Below are positions 40,683 to 47,581 of a DNA stretch of 64,000 bases, piece by piece. The stretch comes from Coriobacteriaceae bacterium AF08-21. Lineage in GTDB: Bacteria > Actinomycetota > Coriobacteriia > Coriobacteriales > Coriobacteriaceae. The stretch spans positions 1-64,000 of the forward strand of contig JAQCQR010000012.1 of the NCBI GenBank assembly GCA_027687465.1, read 5' to 3'. The notes under the pieces were generated by a model that saw only the letters and a program-made list of their open reading frames with translations, did not search any database and was not told the DNA's origin. The position numbers and the translations under genes are program-made. How positions within the stretch are numbered: the first letter of the stretch is position 1; every line of letters starts with the position of its first letter.

Positions 40683-41591
40683 TTACTTGCGCATCAATCC
40701 GCCGCGCTCGTCGATGGCGTCCCAGAAGGCATCGGCAAAGCGGGGGTCGTTTGCAGCCATGAGGGCGTTAGTGGCCATCCAACCAGAGGGAGTGCCGGTG
40801 TCGTAGCCCGACAGCGGGTCGATGACGACGGCGTACATGGCCTCGCGGTCGAGCGAACGGGCCATGGCGTCGGTGAGCTGGATCTCGCCGCCCTTGCCGG
40901 CCTGCTGATCTGCCAGCAAGTCCATGACCAGCGGGCTCAGCAGGTAGCGACCGACGATGTACAGGTTGGACGGAGCCGCCTCGGGAGCGGGCTTCTCGAC
41001 CAGACCGCCGATGCGCCAGACAGCGCCCGGCTCGGCATCGGCAACGTTCTCGGCGCCCTCGAGCGAACCGACGCGCTCGCCGGCGATAACGCCGTAGCGG
41101 CTGACTTCCTCGGGCGAGCAAGCAGCGACGGCGATAACCGAAGCGCCACCGTGCTCCTTGGAAACGGCGAGCATCTTGTCGCAGATATCGCGGTTAGGCA
41201 CAACGTAGTCGCCCAGAAGAACCAGGAAGTTCTCCCCTGCCACGGCGTCGGCAGCAGAGCGAATAGCATGGCCGAGGCCCTTGGGCTCGTACTGATAACG
41301 GAAGTCGACCGGCATACCGCCAGCGTGGGCGACAGCATCGGCATAGGCGTTCTTGCCGCGCTCGCGCAGCAGGTTCTCGAGCGAGCGATCAGGCTGGAAG
41401 TAGTTCAGTAGCTCGGGCTTACCGGGAGAAGTAACGATGATGGCATCGTCGACCTCCTCGGGCTCGAGCGCCTCCTCGACGACGTACTGAATGACGGGCT
41501 TGTCGAGCACCGGCAGCATCTCTTTGGGCGTGCACTTGGTGCCAGGCAGAAAACGCGTGCCAAGACCGGCGGCGGGGATGATTGCCTTCAT
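40683..41591 (-). CDS. galU: UTP--glucose-1-phosphate uridylyltransferase
   Basis: A 302-residue nucleotidyltransferase that makes UDP-glucose for cell-envelope polysaccharides and the Leloir pathway. It begins MKAIIPAAGLGTRFLPGTK, containing the nucleotide-binding G-x-G-T-R-F motif, then PKEMLPVLDKPVIQYVVEEA; VLLGDYVVPN (near 130) holds the metal-binding Asp, and GGLVEKP follows (near 195). ATG 41591 is the family start; the upstream frame has no site. It stands alone between rplJL and rpoBC, two units that are often contiguous in bacteria. Confidence 0.95.
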   Translation of the reverse strand: MKAIIPAAGLGTRFLPGTKCTPKEMLPVLDKPVIQYVVEEALEPEEVDDAIIVTSPGKPELLNYFQPDRSLENLLRERGKNAYADAVAHAGGMPVDFRYQYEPKGLGHAIRSAADAVAGENFLVLLGDYVVPNRDICDKMLAVSKEHGGASVIAVAACSPEEVSRYGVIAGERVGSLEGAENVADAEPGAVWRIGGLVEKPAPEAAPSNLYIVGRYLLSPLVMDLLADQQAGKGGEIQLTDAMARSLDREAMYAVVIDPLSGYDTGTPSGWMATNALMAANDPRFADAFWDAIDERGGLMRK

Positions 41592-41687
41592 GTTATTCAA
41601 AGATCCTTTCGCAGGCGCAAAAGCGCCCCGTGCGTGCGGCACACAGCCGCAGACCAAATTGCGATACCCAAGCATCTTACCGCTGGA

Positions 41688-41715
41688 ACTATATGTCGCT
41701 ACAAGGCAGAGACAA
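41688..41715 (-). promoter_or_regulatory. Probable galU promoter
   Basis: On the minus strand TTGTCT (41710-41715) and TATAGT (41688-41693) are spaced by 16 bases. The 314-base gap 41592-41905 otherwise holds only the rplL terminator. Confidence 0.5.
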
Positions 41716-41844
41716 TTCTTCAGCAGGTCAACGCAAATTATTGCTCGAATGGTGCAATTTTATTGCCCAACGGCAGGGCACCCGATACGACGCAAATCAC
41801 AGAACATGGCAGTTTGAGCAACCGATGCCGAGGGACCGAAAAAC

Positions 41845-41878
41845 AAAAAAGACGGGGCTCGCAATGCGAACCCCGTCT
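41845..41878 (-). terminator. rplJL operon terminator
   Basis: GACGGGG/CCCCGTC with additional TTCGC/GCGAG pairing, followed on the minus strand by TTTTTT, about 30 bases past the rplL stop. Confidence 0.85.
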
Positions 41879-41905
41879 GCAAAGAAATCTGGCGAGAAAG
41901 CCTGA

Positions 41906-42283
41906 TTACTTGAGGGTGACAGCAGCGCCAGCAGCCTCGAGCTTCTCCTTGGCAGCCTCGGCGTCCTCCTTCTTGGCACCCTCGAGAACAGCCTTGGGAG
42001 CGCCCTCGACGACCTCCTTGGCCTCCTTCAGGCCAAGGTTGGTGAGCTCACGGACGGCCTTGATGACCTGGATCTTGTTGTCGCCGAAGCCCTCGAGCAC
42101 GACGTCAAACTCGGTCTTCTCCTCGGCCTCAGCAGCGCCGGCAGCGGGAGCGGCGACAACAGCGGCAGGAGCAGCGGCGGAAACGCCGAAGGTGTCCTCG
42201 ATAGCCTTGACGAGCTCGGAAGCCTCGAGAAGGGTCATTTCCTTAAGAGCATCGATGATCTCATCGGTGGTAAGCTTAGCCAT
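41906..42283 (-). CDS. rplL: 50S ribosomal protein L7/L12
   Basis: A 125-residue stalk protein that recruits translational GTPases. The N-terminal dimerisation helix ([20 protein letters not shown]) is followed by an Ala-rich hinge (about 36-55) and the C-terminal factor-binding domain ([36 protein letters not shown]). ATG 42283 follows AAAGGA; 102 bases separate it from rplJ, with a GC-rich stem that could modulate the higher expression usual for L12. Confidence 0.98.
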   Translation of the reverse strand: MAKLTTDEIIDALKEMTLLEASELVKAIEDTFGVSAAAPAAVVAAPAAGAAEAEEKTEFDVVLEGFGDNKIQVIKAVRELTNLGLKEAKEVVEGAPKAVLEGAKKEDAEAAKEKLEAAGAAVTLK

Positions 42284-42385
42284 TTCTAAGTCCTTTCGGT
42301 TTCCGTGTCTGTGCACGGAGATCAGTTAAAACACGGCGCGAATGCGCCAGGGGTGCGGCGTTGCCGCCGCGGGTGAAAACAGCGA

Positions 42386-42907
42386 CTAGGCTGCCTTCTG
42401 CTCGGAGACCTGCTGGATCGAACGAGCGAGACCAGAGGAAACGCCGTTGACGCAGACAGCGATGTCGCGAGCGAAACCGGAGATGAGACCGGCGATCTGG
42501 CCGAGAAGCTGATCCTTGGTGGGCAGCTCGGCGATAGCCTTAACATCATCAGCGGAAACGGCCTTGCCGTCGGAGATACCGCCCTTGATCTCAAGGACGC
42601 CCTTGGACTTAGCAGAGAAGTCCTTAAGGGCCTTAGCGGCCTCGACCGGCTCGGTCTCGTAGAACACATAAGCGACGGGGCCGGCGAGAATCTCGTCGAT
42701 CTCGGGCTGCTCCTGGTTCTTGAGAGCGATCTTGACCAGGTTGTTCTTGTAGACCTTCATCTCGGCGCCGCACTCGCGAAGCTGATGACGCAGCTCCTGA
42801 GCCTGCTTAACCGTCAGACCGTTGTAGTTGACGACGAACAGACCGGCGTTCTCGGCGATACGGGACTCGATCTCTGCAACCTTGTCGATTTTGTACTGCT
42901 GGGGCAT
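42386..42907 (-). CDS. rplJ: 50S ribosomal protein L10
   Basis: A 173-residue stalk base protein. The rRNA-binding N-terminal domain has VVNYNGLTVKQAQELR and VYKNNLVKIAL; the C-terminal helix anchors L12 dimers. The L10-(L12)n complex represses its own mRNA in many bacteria, and an L10-type leader with an attenuator is seen upstream. The ATG follows a GAGGAGGT site. Confidence 0.98.
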   Translation of the reverse strand: MPQQYKIDKVAEIESRIAENAGLFVVNYNGLTVKQAQELRHQLRECGAEMKVYKNNLVKIALKNQEQPEIDEILAGPVAYVFYETEPVEAAKALKDFSAKSKGVLEIKGGISDGKAVSADDVKAIAELPTKDQLLGQIAGLISGFARDIAVCVNGVSSGLARSIQQVSEQKAA

Positions 42908-42972
42908 GAATTACACCTCCTCGAATTCTTTCCGGGCACGGTCCGCCACAAGGACGTGACGGGGGCATGTCC

Positions 42973-43009
42973 AAAAAGAAAGCCCCCGCGCTGCATGAGC
43001 GACGGGGGC
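42973..43009 (-). terminator. Attenuator hairpin in the rplJ leader
   Basis: GCCCCCG and CGGGGGC form a 7-bp stem with additional pairing, followed on the minus strand by TTTCTTTTT. It lies between the L10-type leader and rplJ, so it would have to be read through for rplJ expression. Confidence 0.7.
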
Positions 43010-43029
43010 GAGAAGACATATCTACTCGA

Positions 43030-43098
43030 CCACCTCGGCTGGCGGGAAGTCCCATTAAGCTCGCGGGCGATGCCCGTTTGCGCCGGCTGTCTCTGGCA
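43030..43098 (-). ncRNA. L10-type ribosomal leader (autoregulatory mRNA structure)
   Basis: On the minus strand the segment runs from TGCCAGAGACAGCCGGC through GCTTAATGGGACTTCCCGCC to AGCCGAGGTGGT. This matches the pattern I know for L10 leaders: an AGAC-GC stem side, a TTAA-G-GAC internal loop and the closing CCGAGGTG. It is followed by an intrinsic-terminator hairpin, consistent with attenuation by the L10-L12 complex. Confidence 0.7.
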
Positions 43099-43123
43099 GC
43101 GGATTCGTGCGTGAACCGAAAGT

Positions 43124-43152
43124 ATTATGGCGGGGACCCCGGCATCGGTCAA
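43124..43152 (-). promoter_or_regulatory. Promoter of rplJL
   Basis: On the minus strand TTGACC (43147-43152), 17 bases, then CATAAT (43124-43129): a strong vegetative match placed so that the L10-type leader is transcribed. Confidence 0.7.
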
Positions 43153-43188
43153 CGGAAAACCGGGCTGCACACAATTCCACCATCCGGC

Positions 43189-43315
43189 CGCGCCGCCGAA
43201 GGCCAGGCGCAAGGTTTTCGCTCGGTCAAGTCCTGGCTCGCACGAAGAGCACATTAAGTGCTCTTCGGCTCGTGCGGAATCTACGAAAACCTTGCGCCTG
43301 GCCTTCGGCGGCGCG
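43189..43315. repeat. Long hairpin element, copy C
   Basis: The outer arms 43189-43220 and 43284-43315 are exact 32-base complements, and weaker complementarity continues outward to about 43145 and 43365. The interior shares AGTCCTG, AGCACATTAAGTGCT and GTGCGGAA, in the same order and spacing, with copies A and B, but the rest differs. It lies between the aminotransferase 3' end and the rplJ promoter. The 504-base gap 42908-43411 is made up of this element, the promoter, leader and attenuator. Confidence 0.85.
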
Positions 43316-43411
43316 TGCCTGTGTTGACTTTGGGCAGCCCGGGTTTTCGTTGGCTGACGCCCCCACTCATAATGCTTGGGTCGGTGGGCTGATGTGTTGC
43401 GTCCCTGGTGG

Positions 43412-44548
43412 CTATAGAGTTGAGACGAAGGTGGACAGGCGGTGGAGGCCTTCGTCTAGATCTTGGTCGGAGACGCAGTAGCTTAGGCGGATGTGACCTT
43501 CGGTGCCGAAACAGTCGCCTGGGACTAGGGCTACGTTTGCTTCTTTGATGGCTTTGATGCAGAAGGCTTCGCTGGTTAGGCCGTACTGTTTGATGCTCGG
43601 GAAAGCGTAGAAGGCTCCTGCGGGCTCTACCACGTCGAGGCCCATGGCGTCTAAGGCTGCGAGCACGCGTTCGCGGCGGGCTCGGTAGACTTTGAGCATG
43701 GGGGCAGGGTCGACGGTGAGGGCTCGGGCTGCGGCGTCCATCTCGAAGGAGACGGCGCTCGATACTAGGTATTGGTGGGCTTTTGCGATCTCGGCGATGA
43801 CGGGGGCTGCCGCTGCGAGCCAGCCCAAACGCCAGCCGGTCATGGCCCAAGGTTTGGAGAAGCTCTCGATGACCACTGTCTGCTCGCGTAGCTCCGGGTG
43901 GCGCTGGGCAAAGCGCTCGTAGCCATCCACATAGACCAGACGGTTATATACGTCGTCGCAGACCACGTAGATGCCTGCCTGCTCTGCCACGCGTGCCACG
44001 GCGTCGAGCGAAGCCGCGTTGAGGATACAGCCCGTAGGATTGTTGGGCGAGCAGATGACGATGGCCTTGGTCGCCGGCGTCACGCAAGCACGAAGCGCCT
44101 CCTCGTCAATCTGAAATTGCGCAGGCTCCGTATCCAAAAAGACTGCTTTGGCGTGGTTGGCCACGACGATGCTTTCGTACAGGCCAAAGGCCGGCGTGGG
44201 AATAATGACCTCGTCGCCGGGGTTGAGCATAGCCATGAATGTTGCCGACAAGGCCTCGGTCGCGCCATCGGTCAGGATGACCTCGTCAGCCGAAAACGCA
44301 AGGCCCGCGTCCCCCATGTAGGCAGACAACGCCTCGCGCAGGGCGGGGCGACCGTTGTTGGGCGGATAGTGCGTGTCACCGCGGTCCAGTGCGGCGGTCA
44401 CCTCGGCACTAATCACATCGGGCGTGGGAAAATCGGGCTCGCCAAGCGCAAGCGCGATGCAACCCGGGTGCTGGGCGGCGAGCGCGTTGATCCGGCGGAT
44501 GCCGGAGGGCTTGAGCGTGGCAAGCGAGGTATTCATGGGCAGGCGCAT
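43412..44548 (-). CDS. PLP-dependent class I/II aminotransferase
   Basis: A 378-residue fold-type I aminotransferase of the aspartate-aminotransferase type. The PLP Lys is in ESFSKPWAMTGWRLGWLAAA (near residues 228-247), DGATEALSATFMAMLNPGDE (near 93) is the cofactor-phosphate region, SPNNPTG (near 165) holds the conserved Asn-Pro pair, and the substrate-carboxylate Arg is in GHIRLSY near the C-terminus. The substrate (aspartate, alanine, aromatic or other) is not clear. The ATG follows AAAGGAA. It is monocistronic and divergent from the 44642 gene. Confidence 0.92.
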   Translation of the reverse strand: MRLPMNTSLATLKPSGIRRINALAAQHPGCIALALGEPDFPTPDVISAEVTAALDRGDTHYPPNNGRPALREALSAYMGDAGLAFSADEVILTDGATEALSATFMAMLNPGDEVIIPTPAFGLYESIVVANHAKAVFLDTEPAQFQIDEEALRACVTPATKAIVICSPNNPTGCILNAASLDAVARVAEQAGIYVVCDDVYNRLVYVDGYERFAQRHPELREQTVVIESFSKPWAMTGWRLGWLAAAAPVIAEIAKAHQYLVSSAVSFEMDAAARALTVDPAPMLKVYRARRERVLAALDAMGLDVVEPAGAFYAFPSIKQYGLTSEAFCIKAIKEANVALVPGDCFGTEGHIRLSYCVSDQDLDEGLHRLSTFVSTL

Positions 44549-44641
44549 GGCGTTCCTTTCGTAAGGGTTGCACTAGGATAGCGCGGCGAGGCACCGCCAG
44601 ACGGTGTAACCTAAACGGAAACGAGCCGGAAAGGAGATGGC

Positions 44642-45304
44642 ATGGAGACAATCACGCGTGACGACGTACCAAAAACACTGCACACCATTGCGTATATCAG
44701 TATTCCCAATAGCGCCGATCTTGGTTTTTTGCTCTGGGACCTGCAGGATGCCATCGCCGCCTATGCCCGGTTTTCCGGCACCGCACTCCCCCGCCCGGTC
44801 GACTTGAAGGCAAATGACACCGACAGCGTTGCCGATGGCATCGTGCTGGCCATTGAAGATGTGGCTGACGATGAGACGTTGACTGCTATCGAGCAGGCGC
44901 TTGAGCGCTTTGGCAGTACGGGAACACGTGTCTATGCCGTGATTCGAGCCGCACAAGAGGGCACAGAGCAGGCGCGTGGGACCGCCGTTCGCCTGCACAA
45001 GGCATGTGAGCGCCATGACCAATTGTGGTGTGGCGGCGTTGCCATCTGCGCCGGCAGCGGCATCGCAGCGCTTCGCCATTCCCCACGCATGGGCCTCTTG
45101 CGCCGACCATTTTCGGAAGCGATGGATAAGCTTGTGGGCGCTGTGCGCATGGGCTGCTCCGTCGAGCATGCACAGCGACTTGGCGGCGGCAATGCCGCCA
45201 ACGTCGACGCCGACGGCATGGTTTGCGCCGAGCCAGCCGTGCCCGCGCCGGTCTGGCGAAGCGTTCTGAAACACCTCGGCGCCCACGCTCAAACAAAAAT
45301 CTAA
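44642..45304 (+). CDS. Unknown protein, possibly flavodoxin-like
   Basis: A 220-residue soluble protein that I do not recognise with certainty. The N-terminal half reads like a small alpha/beta domain (HTIAYISIPNSADLGFLLWD; DGIVLAIEDVADDETL). The second half has LHKACERHDQLWCGGVAICA and MGLLRRPFSEAMDKLVGAVR, which are reminiscent of flavodoxin/FMN-reductase-like proteins, but no FMN-binding loop is clear. No signal peptide or membrane segment is seen. AAGGAG precedes the ATG. It ends one base before the converging DNA glycosylase gene. Confidence 0.6.
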   Translation: METITRDDVPKTLHTIAYISIPNSADLGFLLWDLQDAIAAYARFSGTALPRPVDLKANDTDSVADGIVLAIEDVADDETLTAIEQALERFGSTGTRVYAVIRAAQEGTEQARGTAVRLHKACERHDQLWCGGVAICAGSGIAALRHSPRMGLLRRPFSEAMDKLVGAVRMGCSVEHAQRLGGGNAANVDADGMVCAEPAVPAPVWRSVLKHLGAHAQTKI

Positions 45305-45305
45305 A

Positions 45306-45869
45306 CTAAATAACAGCCCAGTCAACGGCTTCGTGCCAACGCTCAACAAGACGTTCCAGGCGCCAGGCGGCATTGGCAGGACTTGTCGAGGGCAGGACGA
45401 TGGCGGGCAGCCCCGTCCGATCTTGCAAGTAGCGTTTGTAGAGTCGCCCTGCCGTACCGCCGTTACAGACAACGACCTCGATCGGCGCGGCATCGGTAAT
45501 GCACTCGATATGTGCCGGCACAACGTTGCGAATGCTCGCGTCGCTCGAGCCCTTAATGTCGCAGCTCTCAATCACATCCCACAGGGCCACGCCACCGTTC
45601 AACAGCATGGATCGCTTGGCGGCAATGGAGGCATCAAGCGTTGCGGGCTCACCGCTTGCCAAAAGATCGCCCTCGTTGGGCGGCACAGGCATACCGAGGC
45701 ACGTGGCCATCACACGCCAAAAGCGATTCTGAGGGTTGCCGTAATAAAAGGCATTGGCGCGCGAAAGCACCGAGGGAAACGACCCGAGCACCAAAACGCG
45801 CGAGTGCTGGTCGAACACGGGCTCAAACCCATGCTCAATATGTTGATAGCCCTCGTCAGACACGGCCAT
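45306..45869 (-). CDS. DNA-deoxyinosine glycosylase (UDG superfamily, HDG type)
   Basis: A 187-residue base-excision repair enzyme resembling the hypoxanthine-DNA glycosylase branch of the uracil-DNA glycosylase superfamily. The active-site strand reads VLVLGSFPSVLSR (near residues 25-37), followed by FYYGNPQNRFW (near 41-51), a hallmark of this branch. The C-terminal LPSTSPANA near residue 160 matches the second motif. It would remove deaminated adenine from DNA. The stop is 3 bases from the amylase start side, in the same direction, so the two may be cotranscribed. Confidence 0.88.
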   Translation of the reverse strand: MAVSDEGYQHIEHGFEPVFDQHSRVLVLGSFPSVLSRANAFYYGNPQNRFWRVMATCLGMPVPPNEGDLLASGEPATLDASIAAKRSMLLNGGVALWDVIESCDIKGSSDASIRNVVPAHIECITDAAPIEVVVCNGGTAGRLYKRYLQDRTGLPAIVLPSTSPANAAWRLERLVERWHEAVDWAVI

Positions 45870-45872
45870 GGG

Positions 45873-47249
45873 CTAGGCTCTCAACAGATAGCGCACCTCG
45901 TAGGGTGCAAGCTCAAGGGTACCCGTCAGCTCGACCGTGGGCGCATCGTCGGCAAGCAGGTCGACGAAGGAGCCGTTGAGTTCGCCAGCTCCAAAGGTAT
46001 AGGGCTCGTCCACGGCGTTCACCGCTACGAGCACCGTCGCGTCGTCGCAGGCGCGCTCGAACAGCAGCTGCTTGTTCTGGATCACCACGTTGCGGTACGC
46101 GCCATAGTTGAGAGCGTGTGCCGCCGCGTCGTTTGCCGAGCGCAGGTGCGCGAGCTGCTTGATGAACGTCGTCAGCTCGTTGGGCGCAGGCGCATTGAGC
46201 GCAGGTCGCAGCGCCCAGTCGCCATCGGAGCCGCCCTTTTCGCCGGCAATTCCCCACTCGCTGCCATAGTAGACGCACGGGATGCCCGGCATGCCAAAGA
46301 GCATGCCATAGGCGGGGCGCAGGCACGACTTGTCGGTGAGGATGCTTGCTAGGCGCGGCACGTCGTGGTTGTCGACAAACGACAGCAGGTGCTTGCCGCG
46401 GTAGATGCACCAGGGGTCGCCGCCAAACTGACGGTGCAGCGAGTGCGCGATCTCGAACATATTGACCGAGTTAAAGCTGGAGTACAGACCCTTGTAGCAC
46501 TCGTAGTTGGTACAGGAGTCGAGCATCTCGTCGTTGACGATCTGGTTGTAGTCGCCGTGGAGCGTCTCGCCGATCAGCACAAAGTCGGGCTTGAGCTCAC
46601 GGGTAAAAGCGTGCAGGCGGCGCATAAAGTCGCGGTCGAGCATATAGGCAACGTCCAGGCGCAGGCCGTCGACGCCAAAGACCTCGGCCCAGCGGCGCAC
46701 GGACTCGAGCAGGTAATCGACCACGGCGGGGTTTTGCAGGTTGAGCTTCACGAGCTCAAAATGGCCTTCCCAGCCCTCGTACCAAAAGCCGTCGCCGTAG
46801 CACGAGTCACCGTCAAAGCTGATGTGGAACCAGTCCTTGTACGGCGAGTCCCACTTGCGCTCCTGCACGTCGCGGAAGGCCCAAAAACCGCGGCCGACGT
46901 GGTTAAAGACAGCATCGAGCACCACGCGGATGCCATGGGCATGTAGCGTCTCGCACACGGCGGCAAAGTCGGCATCTCCACCCAGGCGGCGGTCGATATG
47001 GCGCAGGCTGCGTGTATCGTAGCCGTGGCTATCAGATTCGAGCGGCGGGTTGATGAGCACAGCGCCAACGCCGAGTTCCTGCAGGTAGTCGGCCCATTGG
47101 GCGATCTTCATTATGGGCGCATCGGGGTTGGGCGCGGCGTTGGCAGCCTGGGCGAGCTCATCCTCGGCAACGGGTGCGGCGTTTTCGCGCAGAGCTCCGC
47201 AAAAGCCCAGCGGATAGATTTGATAGAACGTCGTCTCGTATGCCCACAT
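45873..47249 (-). CDS. GH13 alpha-amylase family glycosidase
   Basis: A 458-residue cytoplasmic glycosidase without signal peptide. The (beta/alpha)8 barrel shows the four GH13 regions: DAVFNH (region I, near 112), GLRLDVAYML with the nucleophile Asp (near 195), IGETLHG with the acid/base Glu (near 225), and FVDNHD (near 290). A C-terminal beta domain follows. It probably cleaves maltodextrins or related alpha-glucans inside the cell. A GGGAGG site precedes the ATG. Confidence 0.93.
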   Translation of the reverse strand: MWAYETTFYQIYPLGFCGALRENAAPVAEDELAQAANAAPNPDAPIMKIAQWADYLQELGVGAVLINPPLESDSHGYDTRSLRHIDRRLGGDADFAAVCETLHAHGIRVVLDAVFNHVGRGFWAFRDVQERKWDSPYKDWFHISFDGDSCYGDGFWYEGWEGHFELVKLNLQNPAVVDYLLESVRRWAEVFGVDGLRLDVAYMLDRDFMRRLHAFTRELKPDFVLIGETLHGDYNQIVNDEMLDSCTNYECYKGLYSSFNSVNMFEIAHSLHRQFGGDPWCIYRGKHLLSFVDNHDVPRLASILTDKSCLRPAYGMLFGMPGIPCVYYGSEWGIAGEKGGSDGDWALRPALNAPAPNELTTFIKQLAHLRSANDAAAHALNYGAYRNVVIQNKQLLFERACDDATVLVAVNAVDEPYTFGAGELNGSFVDLLADDAPTVELTGTLELAPYEVRYLLRA

Positions 47250-47310
47250 AGCAACCTCCCGGTAAGCTCAACACAACGACATCCATTGTATGCCCAGCTT
47301 GTATCCTCTT

Positions 47311-47466
47311 CCCCAAAATAAGTTGCGGTGGAATAGTTCCTGCTTGGGCCCTCAGAGGCCTTAAACAGGAACTATTCCACCGCAACTGATGAGGGGACGT
47401 GATTAGGCAACGGACTTGGCACGGCGTATGGCCGGGAACAGCACCATGATGGCGAGGATCTTGCCA
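47311..47466. repeat. Left direct repeat flanking the island (hairpin plus MFS 3' end)
   Basis: The segment starts CCCCAAAATAAGTTGCGGTG and contains a perfect 22-bp hairpin (47321-47342 with 47366-47387), then GATGAGGGGACGTG and the 3' end of an MFS gene. The same sequence order is present at 54816-54970. The inner hairpin arms are different (GTTCCTG here, ACGGACTGTT there), although the outer arms match closely. The rest of the gap 47250-47581 is upstream region of the amylase and GTPase genes. Confidence 0.75.
47402..47466 (-). pseudogene. Remnant of an MFS transporter C-terminus
   Basis: On the minus strand this encodes KILAIMVLFPAIRRAKSVA and a stop, against VILAITVMFPAIRRAKPVA at the end of the intact MFS protein at 54908-56104. 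Only the last 20 codons remain and no upstream part is present, so it is a truncated copy left at the island boundary. Identity to the intact gene is about 80% by eye over 70 bases, so the two copies are not recent. Confidence 0.7.
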
Positions 47467-47530
47467 AATAAATGGTACTGCCGAGATGCCGCTGAGCGAA
47501 TAGAGGGGGTGTCCGCACGGGCGGCTACCC

Positions 47531-47536
47531 TATGAT
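47531..47536 (+). promoter_or_regulatory. Possible -10 element of the island operon
   Basis: TATGAT lies 45 bases before the GTPase start; no good -35 hexamer was found. Confidence 0.3.
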
Positions 47537-47581
47537 AAAGGCGGCATATTCCCACACCTGACCTACAAAGGTAGTTGAACG

